DNA of 64,000 nt from Erythrobacter oryzae (GCF_030271515.1 NZ_JASCXI010000002.1:806001-870000), one strand, 5' to 3'. Counted from the stretch's first letter, positions 52,901-61,014 are shown. Notes: generated from the letters alone by a model not told the origin. Numbers and translations: made by a program.

Positions 52901-55900
52901 AGCACGATCAGCAACTCGGGCGTGCTCACCATCACCGGCAACCTCGGCGCGACGGGCAATTTCTTCAATGTCCCCTCGGGCACGGTGACCGTCAACGCGG
53001 GCGCGACCGCGAACATCACCGGTGATGTCTCCAACCAGGGGACGGCGGCGAACGCCTTCACCATCAACGGCACGCTGAGTGCGACGGGCAGCTTCTCCAA
53101 CCAGTTCGGCGGCAACCTGCTGATCGCGGCGGGCGGCACGCTGAGCGCTACCGGGGGCATCATCAACGCCCCGAGCGCCAACCTCGTCAACAACGGCACC
53201 ATCGCCAGCAGCATCTTCAGCCAGGGCAGCTTCACCTCGACCGGCACCTTGCAGGCCGGGCTCGAGCTCGGCAGCCTGTCCGCCACTGCGGATATCGAAG
53301 GCGTGGTGATGGGCACCGTCACCAACCCGGGCACGATCAACCTCACCGGCACCACCACCGGCATCACCCTGTTCGATCTTGGCGGGTTCGGCACCTTCAA
53401 TCTCAATGGCTTCAGCACCAGCCTCGGCAGCCTGACCGGTGGCGGCACGGTGAACATGGGCGCGGGCACGCTGACCGTGGGGAGCGCCAATACCTCGACC
53501 ACCTTCGGCGGCACGATCAACGGCACCGGCGGGCTCATCAAGGAGGGCACCGGCACCTTCACGCTGACCGGCGAGAACTTCTACACCGGCCAGACCCGCG
53601 TCGATGCGGGCACGCTGGCGCTCGGCTTCGGCGGGCTCATCACCGGGCGGGTGCGCAACGATTCGATCTTCACCAATGCCGGGACCGTCTCGGGCGGGGT
53701 GACCAACACCGCGACCCTGACCTCGACCGGCACGGTGGACGGCGGGCTCACCCAGTTCGGGGGCGCGACGGCGACGTTGTCGGGCACGCTCAATGGCTTC
53801 GTCAACAACGGCGGGTCGGTCACCGTCAATGGCAATCTTGCCAGCAATGACTTCGGCCAGAGCACCGGCACGAGCCAGATCCAGATCAACGCCGGCGCGC
53901 GCTGGAGCGGGCTGCTGGGCTTCACCAACCTCAGCACCATTGCTGCGGGCATGACGATCGCGGGCACGCTCGACGTGAGCGGGATCTACGTGACGCAGGC
54001 GGGCGCGACGACCGTCATCTCGAGCGGCGGGACGCTGCGGGCGCAGAATTCCTCGAACCTCGGGACGACGACCAACAATGGCACCGTCAACACCGATGTC
54101 ACCAATTCGGGCACGATCACGAATAGCGGCATCTGGAACGGCATCCTGTCGCAGGGCACCGGATCGGTCACCAACAACGGCACCTGGAACGGCAACTTCC
54201 TGCTCGATGCTGGCGGCACCATCACCAACAACGGGACGTGGGACACCACCTCGCCCTTCGGCTCGTCGCTGAATAACGGGACGTTCGACAACAACGGCAC
54301 GCTGAGGGGCAACGGCTTCTTCGTGACCGGCGCCACCGCGCGGCTCAACAACAACACCGGCGGGGTGATCTCGCTGACCGCGGGTCAGGCGTTCAACATC
54401 AGCTCCGGCGGCACGCTCACCAACGCGGGCTCGGCGAGCGCGATTGCCAATGTCAATGCGGGCGGGATCCTGCGCAACAATGCGGGCGCAAGCTGGACCG
54501 GCGCGGTCAACATCGCGGCGACCGGCTCCGCCACCAATGCGGGCGTGATCACCGGCAATGTCGGCAACGCGGGCAGCTTCACTTCGACCAACGTGCTGAT
54601 CGGCACGCTGACCAACAATGCCGGCGGCACCGCGAGCCTTGTGGGGCTCGTGGATGGCAACATCATCAACAACGGCACCATCACGCTGACCGGCACGACG
54701 GTCGGGATCGACCGCGTCACCGTCAACACCGGCGGCATCTTCGACCTTGCGGGCTTCAGCACCACCTTCGGCGGGCTTGCCGGAAGCGGCGGCGAGGTGC
54801 GGCTCGGCAGCGCGACGCTCACGGTCGACACGACCGCGGGCAGCACCGCTTTCGCCGGGGCCATCTCGGGCAGCGGCGGGCTGACCAAGACCGGCACGCA
54901 GACCCTCACCCTGTCGGGCGCGAACACCTTTGCGGGGCTGACCACGATCAGCGGGGGCGCGCTGGTGCTCTCCGGTTCGCTGGCGGGCGCGGTGCTCAAC
55001 AATGCCAGCTTCACCAACAGCGGCACGGTGAACGGGCTTGTCACCAACGCCGCGACGCTGACCTCGAGCGGGACGCTGGCGGGCGGACTGACCAACAATG
55101 CCGGCGCGAGCGCGAACCTGCGCAACACGGTCAACGGCACCATCACCAACGCGGGCACCATCACGCTCACCGGCAACCTTGTCGGCGGTGCGGCGCTGAG
55201 CCAGCAGGCAACCGGCGCGTTCAACCTTGCAGGCTTTACCGCCACGCTCGGCAGCATCGCGGGCAGCGGCTCGATCGATCTCGGCAGCGGGCTGCTGTTC
55301 ACCGGCGGCAACAACAGCTCGACCACCTTCGACGGCGTGATCGGCGGCACGGGCGGGCTGGTCAAGCAGGGCACCGGCACGCTGAAGCTGACGGGGGTCA
55401 ACGACTACACCGGCGACACCCAGGTCTCGGCTGGCGCGCTGACGCTCGCTGCGGGCGGCGTGATCGCCGGGCGGGTGCGCAACTTCGCGACCTTCACCAA
55501 TGCCGGGACCGTCTCGGGCGGGGTGAGCAACAGCGGCACCTTCGCCTCCACGGGTACGGTGAATGGCGGGCTGACCCAGCTCGCCGGAGCCACCGCTACC
55601 GTTTCGGGCACGCTCAACGGCGCGATCGACTCGGATGGCGCGCTGGTCATCGACGGCAACCTTGCGGGCAACGGCATCCTCACCAACTCCGGCACGGGCA
55701 CTGTCCAGGTGCTGAGCGGCGTGAGCGTGACCGGGCTTGCCGGGATCGACAATGCCAGCACCGCGGCGAACGGCTTCGTTATCTCGGGCAGCCTCCAGAC
55801 CACCGGCACAGTGATCAACCGCGCCGGCGCGACCCTGACGGTGGGCCTCGGCGCCTCGCTCGAGGCGGCCAACATGGCCAACTTCGGCACGCTGACCAAC

Positions 55901-58900
55901 AGCGGCACCCTGACCAGCGACGTCACCAACTCCGGCACGATCCAGAACGACTTCATCTGGATCGGCAACCTGTCGCAAGGCACCGGCTCCACCACCAACG
56001 GGGGATCGTGGAGCGGGGCGTTCCTGATCGACGCGGGCGGGGTGGTGACCAACAATGCCAGCTGGAGCAACACCACCGGCTTCCTCTCGGCGGTCAACAA
56101 CGGCTTGTTCGAGAACTTCGGCCTGCTGAGCGGCGGTGGGGTCAATGTGACCGGCGCAGAGGCGCGGCTGGCCAACCGCGCGGGCGGCACGGTCACGCTC
56201 GCCTCCGGCCAGCTCCTGCGCGCCGAGAGCGGCGGGATCATCAGCAACGCCGGGATCGTCACCGGCGGCGGTCAGGTCAACGCGGGCGGGGTGATCCAGA
56301 ACCTCGCGGGCGGCAGCTGGAGCGGCGCGTTCAGCGTCGCGGCCACCGGCAGCCTAACCAACGCGGGCAGCATCACCGGCAACATCCTGAACTTCGGCAG
56401 CTTTGCCTCGAACGACACCGTCAACGGGATGCTCGTCAACGAGGCGGGGGCCAGTGCCGACATCGCGGGCAACTTCAACGGTGACATCGCCAATGCCGGG
56501 TCGGTCACTCTGACCGGCATCACCAACGGGATCGGCATTGTCGACCAGAGCTCGACCGGGGCGTTCGACCTTGCCGGGTTCGACACCACCATCGGCGGGC
56601 TTTCGGGCGGCGGTCTGGTGCTGCTGCGCGACGGCGATCTGACGGTGCGCAGCGCGAGCCGCTCGACCACCTTCCTTGGCGAGATCTCGGGCACCGGCAA
56701 CCTCGTCAAGACCGGTTCCTTCAACCTGTCGCTCAATGGCGCCAACAGCTTCACCGGGCTGACCACGGTCAACCAGGGCGGACTGGTGCTCGGCAGCACG
56801 GGCTCGCTGGCTGGTTCGGTGCGCAACAATGCCACCACTATCAGCAGCGGCATGATCGGCGGGTCGGTCACCAACTTCGGGCTCTTCGTCAACGCGGGCC
56901 GCATCCTCGGCTCGCTGACCAACAACGCCACGGTGCAGCTGGCCGGCCAGATCGACGGGAGCGTCACCAACGACGGCAGCATCACCAATATCGGCGGTGC
57001 GATCGTCCTCGGACGGTTCACGCAAGGGGTGGAAAGCAGCCTCAACCTCGCTGGCTTCAACAGCCGCTTCGGCAGCCTGGCGGGCGGCGGCACGATTGCG
57101 CTGGGCAGCGCCTTCCTGACGGTCGGCACCGACAACACCTCCTCGACCTTCGACGGGGTGATTTCGGGCACCGGCGGGCTGGTGAAGGTCGGCACGGGCA
57201 GCTTCACGCTGACCGGGGTCAACACCTACACCGGCACGACCTTCGTCGACGCGGGCACGCTCATCGTTGGCGAGGGCGCAGGGGTGGCCCCGCCGCCGCC
57301 GCCGCCTCCGGCACCGGAGACGACCGCGGTGGCCGCGCCGACCATCGTCAGCACCCAGAGCGAAAGCGGCCGCGGCCTGCTCGTCGGCGGTCTCTCCCAC
57401 CTCACCGGCGGGCGGACCAGCGTCACGCTCGCGGCGGACACCGAGACCGCGCCCGAGCCGGCCACGCTCGTCGCCGCCGTCGCAGGCGAGGCGCCCGCAG
57501 CGCCCTTCGCCGAAGTCGCCGCGCAGGCCACCATGCTTGCGCCTGCAGTGATCGCGGGCAACGTCGTCAACAGCGCGACGCTGATCAACAACGGCACGAT
57601 CCTCGGCATGGTGATGAACAATGCCGGGGCGAGCGCGACCAACCACGGCGTGATCCGCGGCGCGGTGCGCAATGACGGCACGCTGGTCTCGACCGGCACG
57701 CTCGGCGGCGGGCTCGCCAACAACGGGCAGGCCCAGATCGCGGGCGTGCTCGATGGCGATGTCATCAACACCGGCACGATCACGCTCACCGGCACGACCA
57801 CCGGCATCGACATCTTCGAGCAGGCCGCCGAAGGCACCCTCGACCTTGCCGGGTTCGACACCACCATCGGCGCGATCACTGGCGCAGGCGAGATCACGCT
57901 CGGCGCAGCGCGGCTCACCACCGGGACCGACGGGGTCGGCACGGTGTTCGGCGGCGTGATCAGCGGCACGGGCAGCCTTGCCAAGGTGGGCACCGGGCGG
58001 CTGGTGCTGACCGGGACCAACACCTACGCCGGCGGCACCACCATCAGCGGCGGCGTGCTGCAGCTGGGCAATGGCGGCACCACGGGCTCGATCATCGGCC
58101 CGGTGGTGAACAACGGCGCGCTGTTCATCAACCGCAGCAATGCCTACACCTTCGACGGCGCCATCAGCGGCACCGGCATGTTCGTGCAGGACGGCACCGG
58201 CACCACCACGCTGACCGGCGCGAACACCTACAGCGGCGGCACGCTGGTGAGCCGCGGGCGTCTGGTGGGCAACACCACCTCGCTCCAGGGCCAGATCCAG
58301 AACAACGCCGCGCTGGAGTTCGCGCAAGCGACGAGCGGCACCTTTGCCGGACAGCTGTTCGGCGCAGGCCTGTTCGACAAGACCGGGCTCGGCCTCCTGA
58401 CCCTCACCGGCAACAGCAACGGCTTTACCGGCGGCACCTTCGTGCGGGCGGGCGAGCTGCGCGTGACCGGTGCCCTCGCGAACTCGGTCGTCACCGTGCT
58501 CTCGGGCTCGACGCTGTCGGGCAGCGGCACGATCGGCGGGCTGGTCGCGAACAGCGGCAGCACCATCGCACCCGGCGCGAACGGGGCGGGCGTGCTCGGG
58601 GTCAACGGCGCGGTCAACCTGCAGGCGGGCAGCACGCTCCAGTTGCAGATCAGCGCCAATGGGCCCTCGGACGCGATCGTCAGCAATGGCGCGGCGACGC
58701 TGGGCGGCACGGTGGCCTTCAGCAACCTTGGCGGGGCCTATGTCTTCGGCTCCGAGATCGTGCTGCTCCAGGCCGATGGCGGGCGCACCGGCACCTTTGC
58801 CGGCACGACCGGGTTCGCCGGCTTCGGGATCCTCTACCGGCCCGAACTGGTCTACACCGCCACCCAGGCGCGGCTGCGCCTTGCGCCCAACCTGCTGGCG

Positions 58901-60004
58901 AATGTCGTCGGCAATACGGCGCTCACCGCCAACCAGCGCTCGGTCGTCAACCGCATCGATGGCGCGGTGACCGCGGGCTACAACCCGCAGCGGCTGTTCA
59001 ACATCTATGCCCTGCCGACCGCGCAGCTGCCGGGCGCCTTCGACCAGCTTTCGGGCGAGGTCTATGCGACCGCGGCCGGTGTGGGGATCGAGCAGGAGCG
59101 GCTGGTGCGCGAAGCCGTGCTCGGCCGGGTCAACTCGGTGGCGATGGCCGCGCGCGGCGATGCCGCGGCGGGTCAGGGTCTGGGCGCCTGGGGTCAGGTG
59201 TTCGGCGGCCGCAGCCAGATCGACAATGACGGCAATGCGGCCTTCTTCAAGTCGGAGCGCACCGGCTTTGCCACCGGCATCGACTTCGGCAACGCCAACG
59301 AGAACGGCAGCTGGCGCGCGGGCTTGTTCGGGATGCTGATCGAGAGCGACGTCACCATCGACGCGCGCGGGTCGAGCGCCGAGGTCGAACAGAGCGGCGG
59401 CGGGGTCTATGCTTCGCTCACCACCGGCGGCTTCAGCGCGACGCTGGGCGGCTACCTGACCTCGGTCGATCTCACCGCCAGCCGCGCCATCGCGCTGCCG
59501 GGCTTTGCCGAGCTCAACAGCGGCGCGACCGATGGCGAGGCGCGGCAGGCCTTTGCCGAGCTGTCCTACGCGATCCCGGCGGGCAAGGGCACGATCCGGC
59601 CGTTCGTGGGCGCCACGATCGGCAGCTTCGATCTCGATGCCTTCACCGAGACCGGCGGGGCGGCGGCGCTCACGATGCGCGACCAGAGCTACGCGACCGG
59701 CACGCTGACCGCGGGGATCGACGGCATCATGCCGGTGGGCCGCAGCCTGACCCTGTTCGGCTCGCTCGCGGGCCGGGCGCAGCTCGGTGACCGCGATCCG
59801 CAGGCGCAGCTGGCACTGGCAGCCGCGCCGCAGCAGGCCTTCGGGGTTGCCGGGGCGCAGTTCGACGAAGTCGCGATTGCCGCCCGCCTCGATGCCGAGT
59901 TCAAGCTCGGCAAGGCGGTCGACCTGTCGCTGGGCTACACCGGGCTGGTCGGCAGCACGGTTTCCGACCACGGGGTGCGCGCGAGCCTGCAAGTGCAGTT
60001 CTGA
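46940..60004 (+). CDS. Giant autotransporter (type Va secretion), 4354 aa, two fused PATR-rich passengers
   Basis: ATG at 46940 is 8 bases after a GGGGGG; TTG at 46937 is also possible. Signal peptide ends near SQAFAQ (residue ~48). The passenger is built of PATR repeats, such as GTLTLTGANTYTG-TTxSGGTLQIGDGG. At residues ~1647-1804 it has a terminal-like module (GSGGVLAAGNSPGTMTVAS), then at ~1807-1894 a fresh passenger start (FWNGSTTSPTGAVVGGSGTW). Residues ~3449-3536 are a Pro/Ala-rich island. Pre-barrel module ~3848-3988, alpha linker ~3997-4071, 12-strand-type beta domain ~4078-4354 ending in QVQF, the outer-membrane C-terminal signature. Likely an adhesin or surface fibre. No Cys-rich part or catalytic site was seen. 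Confidence 0.93.
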   Translation: MVTESRRAFAQASSHVRIRSKPASLLSSTALIPVVGALALMPSQAFAQDATWDGETSTDWATGTNWNTNTVPGVANTVTINNGALANQPVVSTNQSAAQTNINAGTLTLAATLTSPLNISGTGVVRVNAGGNIVGAISVQGQGSLELAESLSSAQITLSGSGQANAGALRFVGNRPAFTANITLVGDARINSDIFSVPALGGTITGTGRNLTLGGNGNLFLFSSINIGNGQIIKDGGSQIALGGANTHGDVFVRGGGVLQVNGGAALDDGATVDVTGASSRLLVTNSETIGALSGGDGALILLDPDQTLTVGANNLSTAFDGSVLGVGALSKIGAGTLTLTGSNSYQGTTTISGGTLQIGNGGTSGTLGTANVVNNAVLAFNRSDDITLANAISGTGSVTKAGAGVLTLSGTNSYAGTTTVSAGTLRITGASGLGSAAGGTTVSSGATLLIVGSSPTLNLGEALTISGTGVNGGGAIRIEPNANPGFQAVNLTGGVTLTGDATITNTDRMLLSFTGTGIDLGTSTLTFNSEQTGNSTTRVNTAITGTGGVTKTGSGVLELNGVNTFTGPLAINGGITSVSGGAALADSVAVTIASGGRFDLVSSETIGSLAGAGQVNIGDGLVLTTGGNDTSTTYAGTIFGANGGSLTKTGTGTFTLTGNNLYTGTTTISGGTLQIGDGGISGTLGSGNVVNNAALAFNRAGTVTVGNVISGSGSLTQQGIGTLVLTAANSYAGGTVIAGGTVVGENAFALGTGAVRFTGNGALHTGNVTSLTVGGVTIDPNVEATLAAAAGRTLTVNGPLLVPALGTPTTLRLGTAGLTGKVRLELNNTVTVTSLRTILQHGTLTFASQGANTLLNALGGFDLQAGTTIDLEGRSGAVTNLEGAGTVTNSGGALSLFAVRMSGSTTFSGVIEDDTAAIRVQFFRDSFVPGTIFTLTGNNTYSGSTSFRQINGVDPTSGILQIGDGGTTGSLGTGAIEIDRGHLRFNRSDNVVLANALTTIGDLVNVGTPEQFGSGTLILTGSNTARNTTLITNGTLQVGDGGTTGNLGSGTVTNNAILAFNRSDDITYAGVIGGTGSLTKLGGGNLTLTGANTYSGLTTVSEGTLTLTGNPGLGTFSTLGSAAAGTIVEDGATLAFNGSGTVADAITLNGNGVGGAGALRGLFDSQTLTGLITLATDSRIATDATGFLLINGGISGVDRTVTFDTAGAIIVFGGLATGSGSVIKEGTGLLGLLGNNTFTGDFHVKAGFFETAGGNVLSDTGRLIIDAGATGQMNGQETVGALEGAGQLILRDSGRLTVAGSQDTIFSGQISETISAGGLTRSGTGRLTLSGNNSYTGLTTVSGGTLAITHANALGTTAAGTTVTSGGTLLIVGSSATLSLSEALTISGTGQNGAGAIRIEPNANPGFQGVSLGGGVTLTGDATITTTDRISLGFSTSGISLGSSTLTFNSEGTGNSRTQVDRVISGTGGVTKTGRGSLTFLGQNTFTGPLVINGGDLTSTDNGIADSVDVTVAAGARWLVGFDTIGSLAGAGTVVLDTILPVTFGANNTSTTFAGSIQGMGRFFKAGTGTFTLTGANTYAGPTLISGGTLQLGDGGTTGSITSALITNNATLAFNRSNSLVYNGTINGSGVVRQIGTGTTTLGGDSSSFTGTVNVEAGILRVNGTLGGTINVTGGTLGGTGTLGALTVGSGGVLAAGNSPGTMTVASLTLNSGSLTSFELGEAGVAGGPNNDLIRVTGLLTLNGGNIEIVQNSGFSNGRYTLFEFGSLSGPITNLTLNPLGGGFVGTLALDGTTIILNAAPPEDLTFWNGSTTSPTGAVVGGSGTWNLVNGNFTENDGIFSGAWAGNGFNAVFAGTGGTVTIAADTTVAPSGLAFQVDGYTITGGNAASRLELTGPTGIDTAAGVGATVNAVISGAGSLTKTGEGTLTLGGVNTYTGDTSVIGGTLVNSGTIAGIVRNFAGLTSTGTLAGELINNVGATANLAGSASTISNSGVLTITGNLGATGNFFNVPSGTVTVNAGATANITGDVSNQGTAANAFTINGTLSATGSFSNQFGGNLLIAAGGTLSATGGIINAPSANLVNNGTIASSIFSQGSFTSTGTLQAGLELGSLSATADIEGVVMGTVTNPGTINLTGTTTGITLFDLGGFGTFNLNGFSTSLGSLTGGGTVNMGAGTLTVGSANTSTTFGGTINGTGGLIKEGTGTFTLTGENFYTGQTRVDAGTLALGFGGLITGRVRNDSIFTNAGTVSGGVTNTATLTSTGTVDGGLTQFGGATATLSGTLNGFVNNGGSVTVNGNLASNDFGQSTGTSQIQINAGARWSGLLGFTNLSTIAAGMTIAGTLDVSGIYVTQAGATTVISSGGTLRAQNSSNLGTTTNNGTVNTDVTNSGTITNSGIWNGILSQGTGSVTNNGTWNGNFLLDAGGTITNNGTWDTTSPFGSSLNNGTFDNNGTLRGNGFFVTGATARLNNNTGGVISLTAGQAFNISSGGTLTNAGSASAIANVNAGGILRNNAGASWTGAVNIAATGSATNAGVITGNVGNAGSFTSTNVLIGTLTNNAGGTASLVGLVDGNIINNGTITLTGTTVGIDRVTVNTGGIFDLAGFSTTFGGLAGSGGEVRLGSATLTVDTTAGSTAFAGAISGSGGLTKTGTQTLTLSGANTFAGLTTISGGALVLSGSLAGAVLNNASFTNSGTVNGLVTNAATLTSSGTLAGGLTNNAGASANLRNTVNGTITNAGTITLTGNLVGGAALSQQATGAFNLAGFTATLGSIAGSGSIDLGSGLLFTGGNNSSTTFDGVIGGTGGLVKQGTGTLKLTGVNDYTGDTQVSAGALTLAAGGVIAGRVRNFATFTNAGTVSGGVSNSGTFASTGTVNGGLTQLAGATATVSGTLNGAIDSDGALVIDGNLAGNGILTNSGTGTVQVLSGVSVTGLAGIDNASTAANGFVISGSLQTTGTVINRAGATLTVGLGASLEAANMANFGTLTNSGTLTSDVTNSGTIQNDFIWIGNLSQGTGSTTNGGSWSGAFLIDAGGVVTNNASWSNTTGFLSAVNNGLFENFGLLSGGGVNVTGAEARLANRAGGTVTLASGQLLRAESGGIISNAGIVTGGGQVNAGGVIQNLAGGSWSGAFSVAATGSLTNAGSITGNILNFGSFASNDTVNGMLVNEAGASADIAGNFNGDIANAGSVTLTGITNGIGIVDQSSTGAFDLAGFDTTIGGLSGGGLVLLRDGDLTVRSASRSTTFLGEISGTGNLVKTGSFNLSLNGANSFTGLTTVNQGGLVLGSTGSLAGSVRNNATTISSGMIGGSVTNFGLFVNAGRILGSLTNNATVQLAGQIDGSVTNDGSITNIGGAIVLGRFTQGVESSLNLAGFNSRFGSLAGGGTIALGSAFLTVGTDNTSSTFDGVISGTGGLVKVGTGSFTLTGVNTYTGTTFVDAGTLIVGEGAGVAPPPPPPPAPETTAVAAPTIVSTQSESGRGLLVGGLSHLTGGRTSVTLAADTETAPEPATLVAAVAGEAPAAPFAEVAAQATMLAPAVIAGNVVNSATLINNGTILGMVMNNAGASATNHGVIRGAVRNDGTLVSTGTLGGGLANNGQAQIAGVLDGDVINTGTITLTGTTTGIDIFEQAAEGTLDLAGFDTTIGAITGAGEITLGAARLTTGTDGVGTVFGGVISGTGSLAKVGTGRLVLTGTNTYAGGTTISGGVLQLGNGGTTGSIIGPVVNNGALFINRSNAYTFDGAISGTGMFVQDGTGTTTLTGANTYSGGTLVSRGRLVGNTTSLQGQIQNNAALEFAQATSGTFAGQLFGAGLFDKTGLGLLTLTGNSNGFTGGTFVRAGELRVTGALANSVVTVLSGSTLSGSGTIGGLVANSGSTIAPGANGAGVLGVNGAVNLQAGSTLQLQISANGPSDAIVSNGAATLGGTVAFSNLGGAYVFGSEIVLLQADGGRTGTFAGTTGFAGFGILYRPELVYTATQARLRLAPNLLANVVGNTALTANQRSVVNRIDGAVTAGYNPQRLFNIYALPTAQLPGAFDQLSGEVYATAAGVGIEQERLVREAVLGRVNSVAMAARGDAAAGQGLGAWGQVFGGRSQIDNDGNAAFFKSERTGFATGIDFGNANENGSWRAGLFGMLIESDVTIDARGSSAEVEQSGGGVYASLTTGGFSATLGGYLTSVDLTASRAIALPGFAELNSGATDGEARQAFAELSYAIPAGKGTIRPFVGATIGSFDLDAFTETGGAAALTMRDQSYATGTLTAGIDGIMPVGRSLTLFGSLAGRAQLGDRDPQAQLALAAAPQQAFGVAGAQFDEVAIAARLDAEFKLGKAVDLSLGYTGLVGSTVSDHGVRASLQVQF
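48161..48665 (+). repeat. Internal repeat of autotransporter, copy A1
   Basis: This 505-base segment is collinear without gaps with 50924-51428 (offset 2763 bases, 921 codons). Shared protein blocks include GTTVxSGxTLLIVGSS, EALTISGTGxNGxGAIRIEP and NTFTGPLxINGG. The similarity is far above that of ordinary PATR units, so it is a later duplication. Confidence 0.8.
50924..51428 (+). repeat. Internal repeat of autotransporter, copy A2
   Basis: This is the partner of 48161-48665 at a constant offset of 2763 bases. Both copies keep the block AIRIEPNANPGFQ. Divergence is spread over the copy, so the event is not very recent. Confidence 0.8.
53645..54826 (+). repeat. Internal long repeat of autotransporter, copy B1
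   Basis: This ~1.2 kb segment is collinear with 55469-56647 (offset 1824 bases at the start, 1821 at the end, so one codon of indel). Shared blocks are GRVRN-xxxFTNAGTVSGGV, GTVxGGLTQ, LSQGTGS, and FDLAGFxTTxGGL. It belongs to the NNGT/NSGT-rich half of the passenger. Confidence 0.75.
55469..56647 (+). repeat. Internal long repeat of autotransporter, copy B2
   Basis: This is the partner of 53645-54826. A third, shorter relative runs from about 57548 (VIAGNVVNSATLINNGTI) to about 57920. Repeat units and spacers alternate. Confidence 0.75.
57284..57547 (+). other. Pro/Ala-rich island inside the autotransporter passenger
   Basis: This ~88-residue stretch starts with PPPPPPPAPETTAVAAP, continues with low-repeat Ala/Thr/Glu sequence (ESGRGLLVGGLSHL, then APEPATLVAAVAGEAPAAP) and ends ATMLAP. 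In the paralogous repeat (about 55440-55480) the flanks read continuously as LTLAAGG-VIAGRVRN; here LIVGEGAG and VIAGNVVN are separated by the island. So it is an in-frame insertion in a beta-helix repeat. Confidence 0.85.
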
Positions 60005-60028
60005 TCCGGCGCGCTCGCAACGAAAGCA

Positions 60029-60060
60029 CGGCCCGCTTCCCGCCACCGGGGAGCGGGCCG
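60029..60060 (+). terminator. Hairpin after autotransporter
   Basis: CGGCCCGCTTCCC (60029-60041) pairs with GGGGAGCGGGCCG (60048-60060), a 13-bp stem with one G-U, 24 bases after the stop. No U-run, but position and strength fit a terminator for the 13-kb transcript. The following 60061-60188 is AT-rich, with an AAATC/GATTT dyad (60094-60109) and probably the promoter of the next gene. Confidence 0.6.
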
Positions 60061-60188
60061 ACTGCATTCGGGCCCCGTAGCGCGGCGCTCTCTAAATCTC
60101 GCAGGATTTGAAAATATCTTTGTTAATCAGTGAGAAAGATAAGGGGTGACAATGTCGCCCCAAGTCCCCCGAGCGTTGCAAGAGCAGC

Positions 60189-61001
60189 ATGGCCACAGCT
60201 TCGATCCGCGCCGAGCCATCGACCTTCCCCAGCCGCTACGCTGTCCGTCAGCACGAGGCCGATGCCGGCGCGCTGGCGCTGTCGGTGCTGGCGAGCGTGT
60301 CGCTGCTCGGGCTCGTCCTCCTCGCGGCGCCTGCGGTGCGCGAGGCCGCGCCCGAAGCGCTGGCGGTCTTCTCGCTGGGTGCGGCTGGTGCGTCGGGGGG
60401 CGAGGACGCGCAGCCGGTCGAGGCTCGCCCTGCTCCACGGCGCGAGGCGTCGCGGGCGCAGCCTGACACCCGGCCCGCGCCCGTCGCCGCACCGGCCACG
60501 ACGCTGCTCGAAGACGAAGCCGCGCCCGTGCCTTCCACCCAGCCCGGCCCCGAGCCCGGCGGCGTTATCGCCGTCGCGCAAAGCCTCGCGGCGGTGTCAC
60601 CCGAGACAGTGAGCGTGATCGCCGGGAGCGGCGGCGGCGGGGCAGGGGCGGGTGCGGTGGACGACGCGGGCGGCAGGGCAGGCAGCGCAGGCAACCGCGG
60701 GCAGCGGCGCATCCTCACCGCCTCCTGGGCTCCTGACATGGATTTCTCGCGCGACCATCTGCTCTACCCCCGCGCCGCGCGCGAGCAGCGGGTCGAGGGC
60801 ACGGCCTGGCTCTACTGCTTCGTCACCCGCCGCGACCGGGTGAAGGATTGCCGCCTGATCGGCGAGGAACCGGCGGGCTACGGCTTCGGCAAGGCCGCGC
60901 TCAAGGGGCGCAGCGGGATGCGGATCCGGCTCCACGACGAGAAAGGCCAGCAGGTGCACGACGAATGGGTGGTCGTCACCAAGACTTTCAACCTCGACTG
61001 A
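60189..61001 (+). CDS. TonB-like periplasm-spanning protein
   Basis: This 270-residue protein has one N-terminal membrane span (about 28-47), a long Pro/Ala/Glu linker (about 60-165) with a Gly-rich patch (GGGGAGAGA), and a C-terminal TonB-like fold: YPRAAREQRVEGTAWLYCFV and GYGFGKAALKGRSGMRI. Two Cys (YCF and DCRL) may bond. TonB couples proton motive force to outer-membrane receptors, or such proteins act as envelope linkers. No exbB/exbD is adjacent. Confidence 0.78.
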   Translation: MATASIRAEPSTFPSRYAVRQHEADAGALALSVLASVSLLGLVLLAAPAVREAAPEALAVFSLGAAGASGGEDAQPVEARPAPRREASRAQPDTRPAPVAAPATTLLEDEAAPVPSTQPGPEPGGVIAVAQSLAAVSPETVSVIAGSGGGGAGAGAVDDAGGRAGSAGNRGQRRILTASWAPDMDFSRDHLLYPRAAREQRVEGTAWLYCFVTRRDRVKDCRLIGEEPAGYGFGKAALKGRSGMRIRLHDEKGQQVHDEWVVVTKTFNLD

Positions 61002-61014
61002 GCCGGGCCCGGCG

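Noticed and set aside
48000..58300. Regularly spaced short repeats that could suggest a CRISPR array or tandem DNA satellites
   Set aside because: They are in-frame coding repeats of the passenger, imperfect in sequence and without identical direct repeats and unique spacers.
46913..60067. Very long open frames on the minus strand inside the autotransporter gene (for example 1298 and 1237 codons)
   Set aside because: They have no start context or conserved motifs, and arise because repetitive high-GC Gly/Thr/Asn codons rarely give stops on the opposite strand. The plus-strand frame has signal peptide, repeats and barrel.
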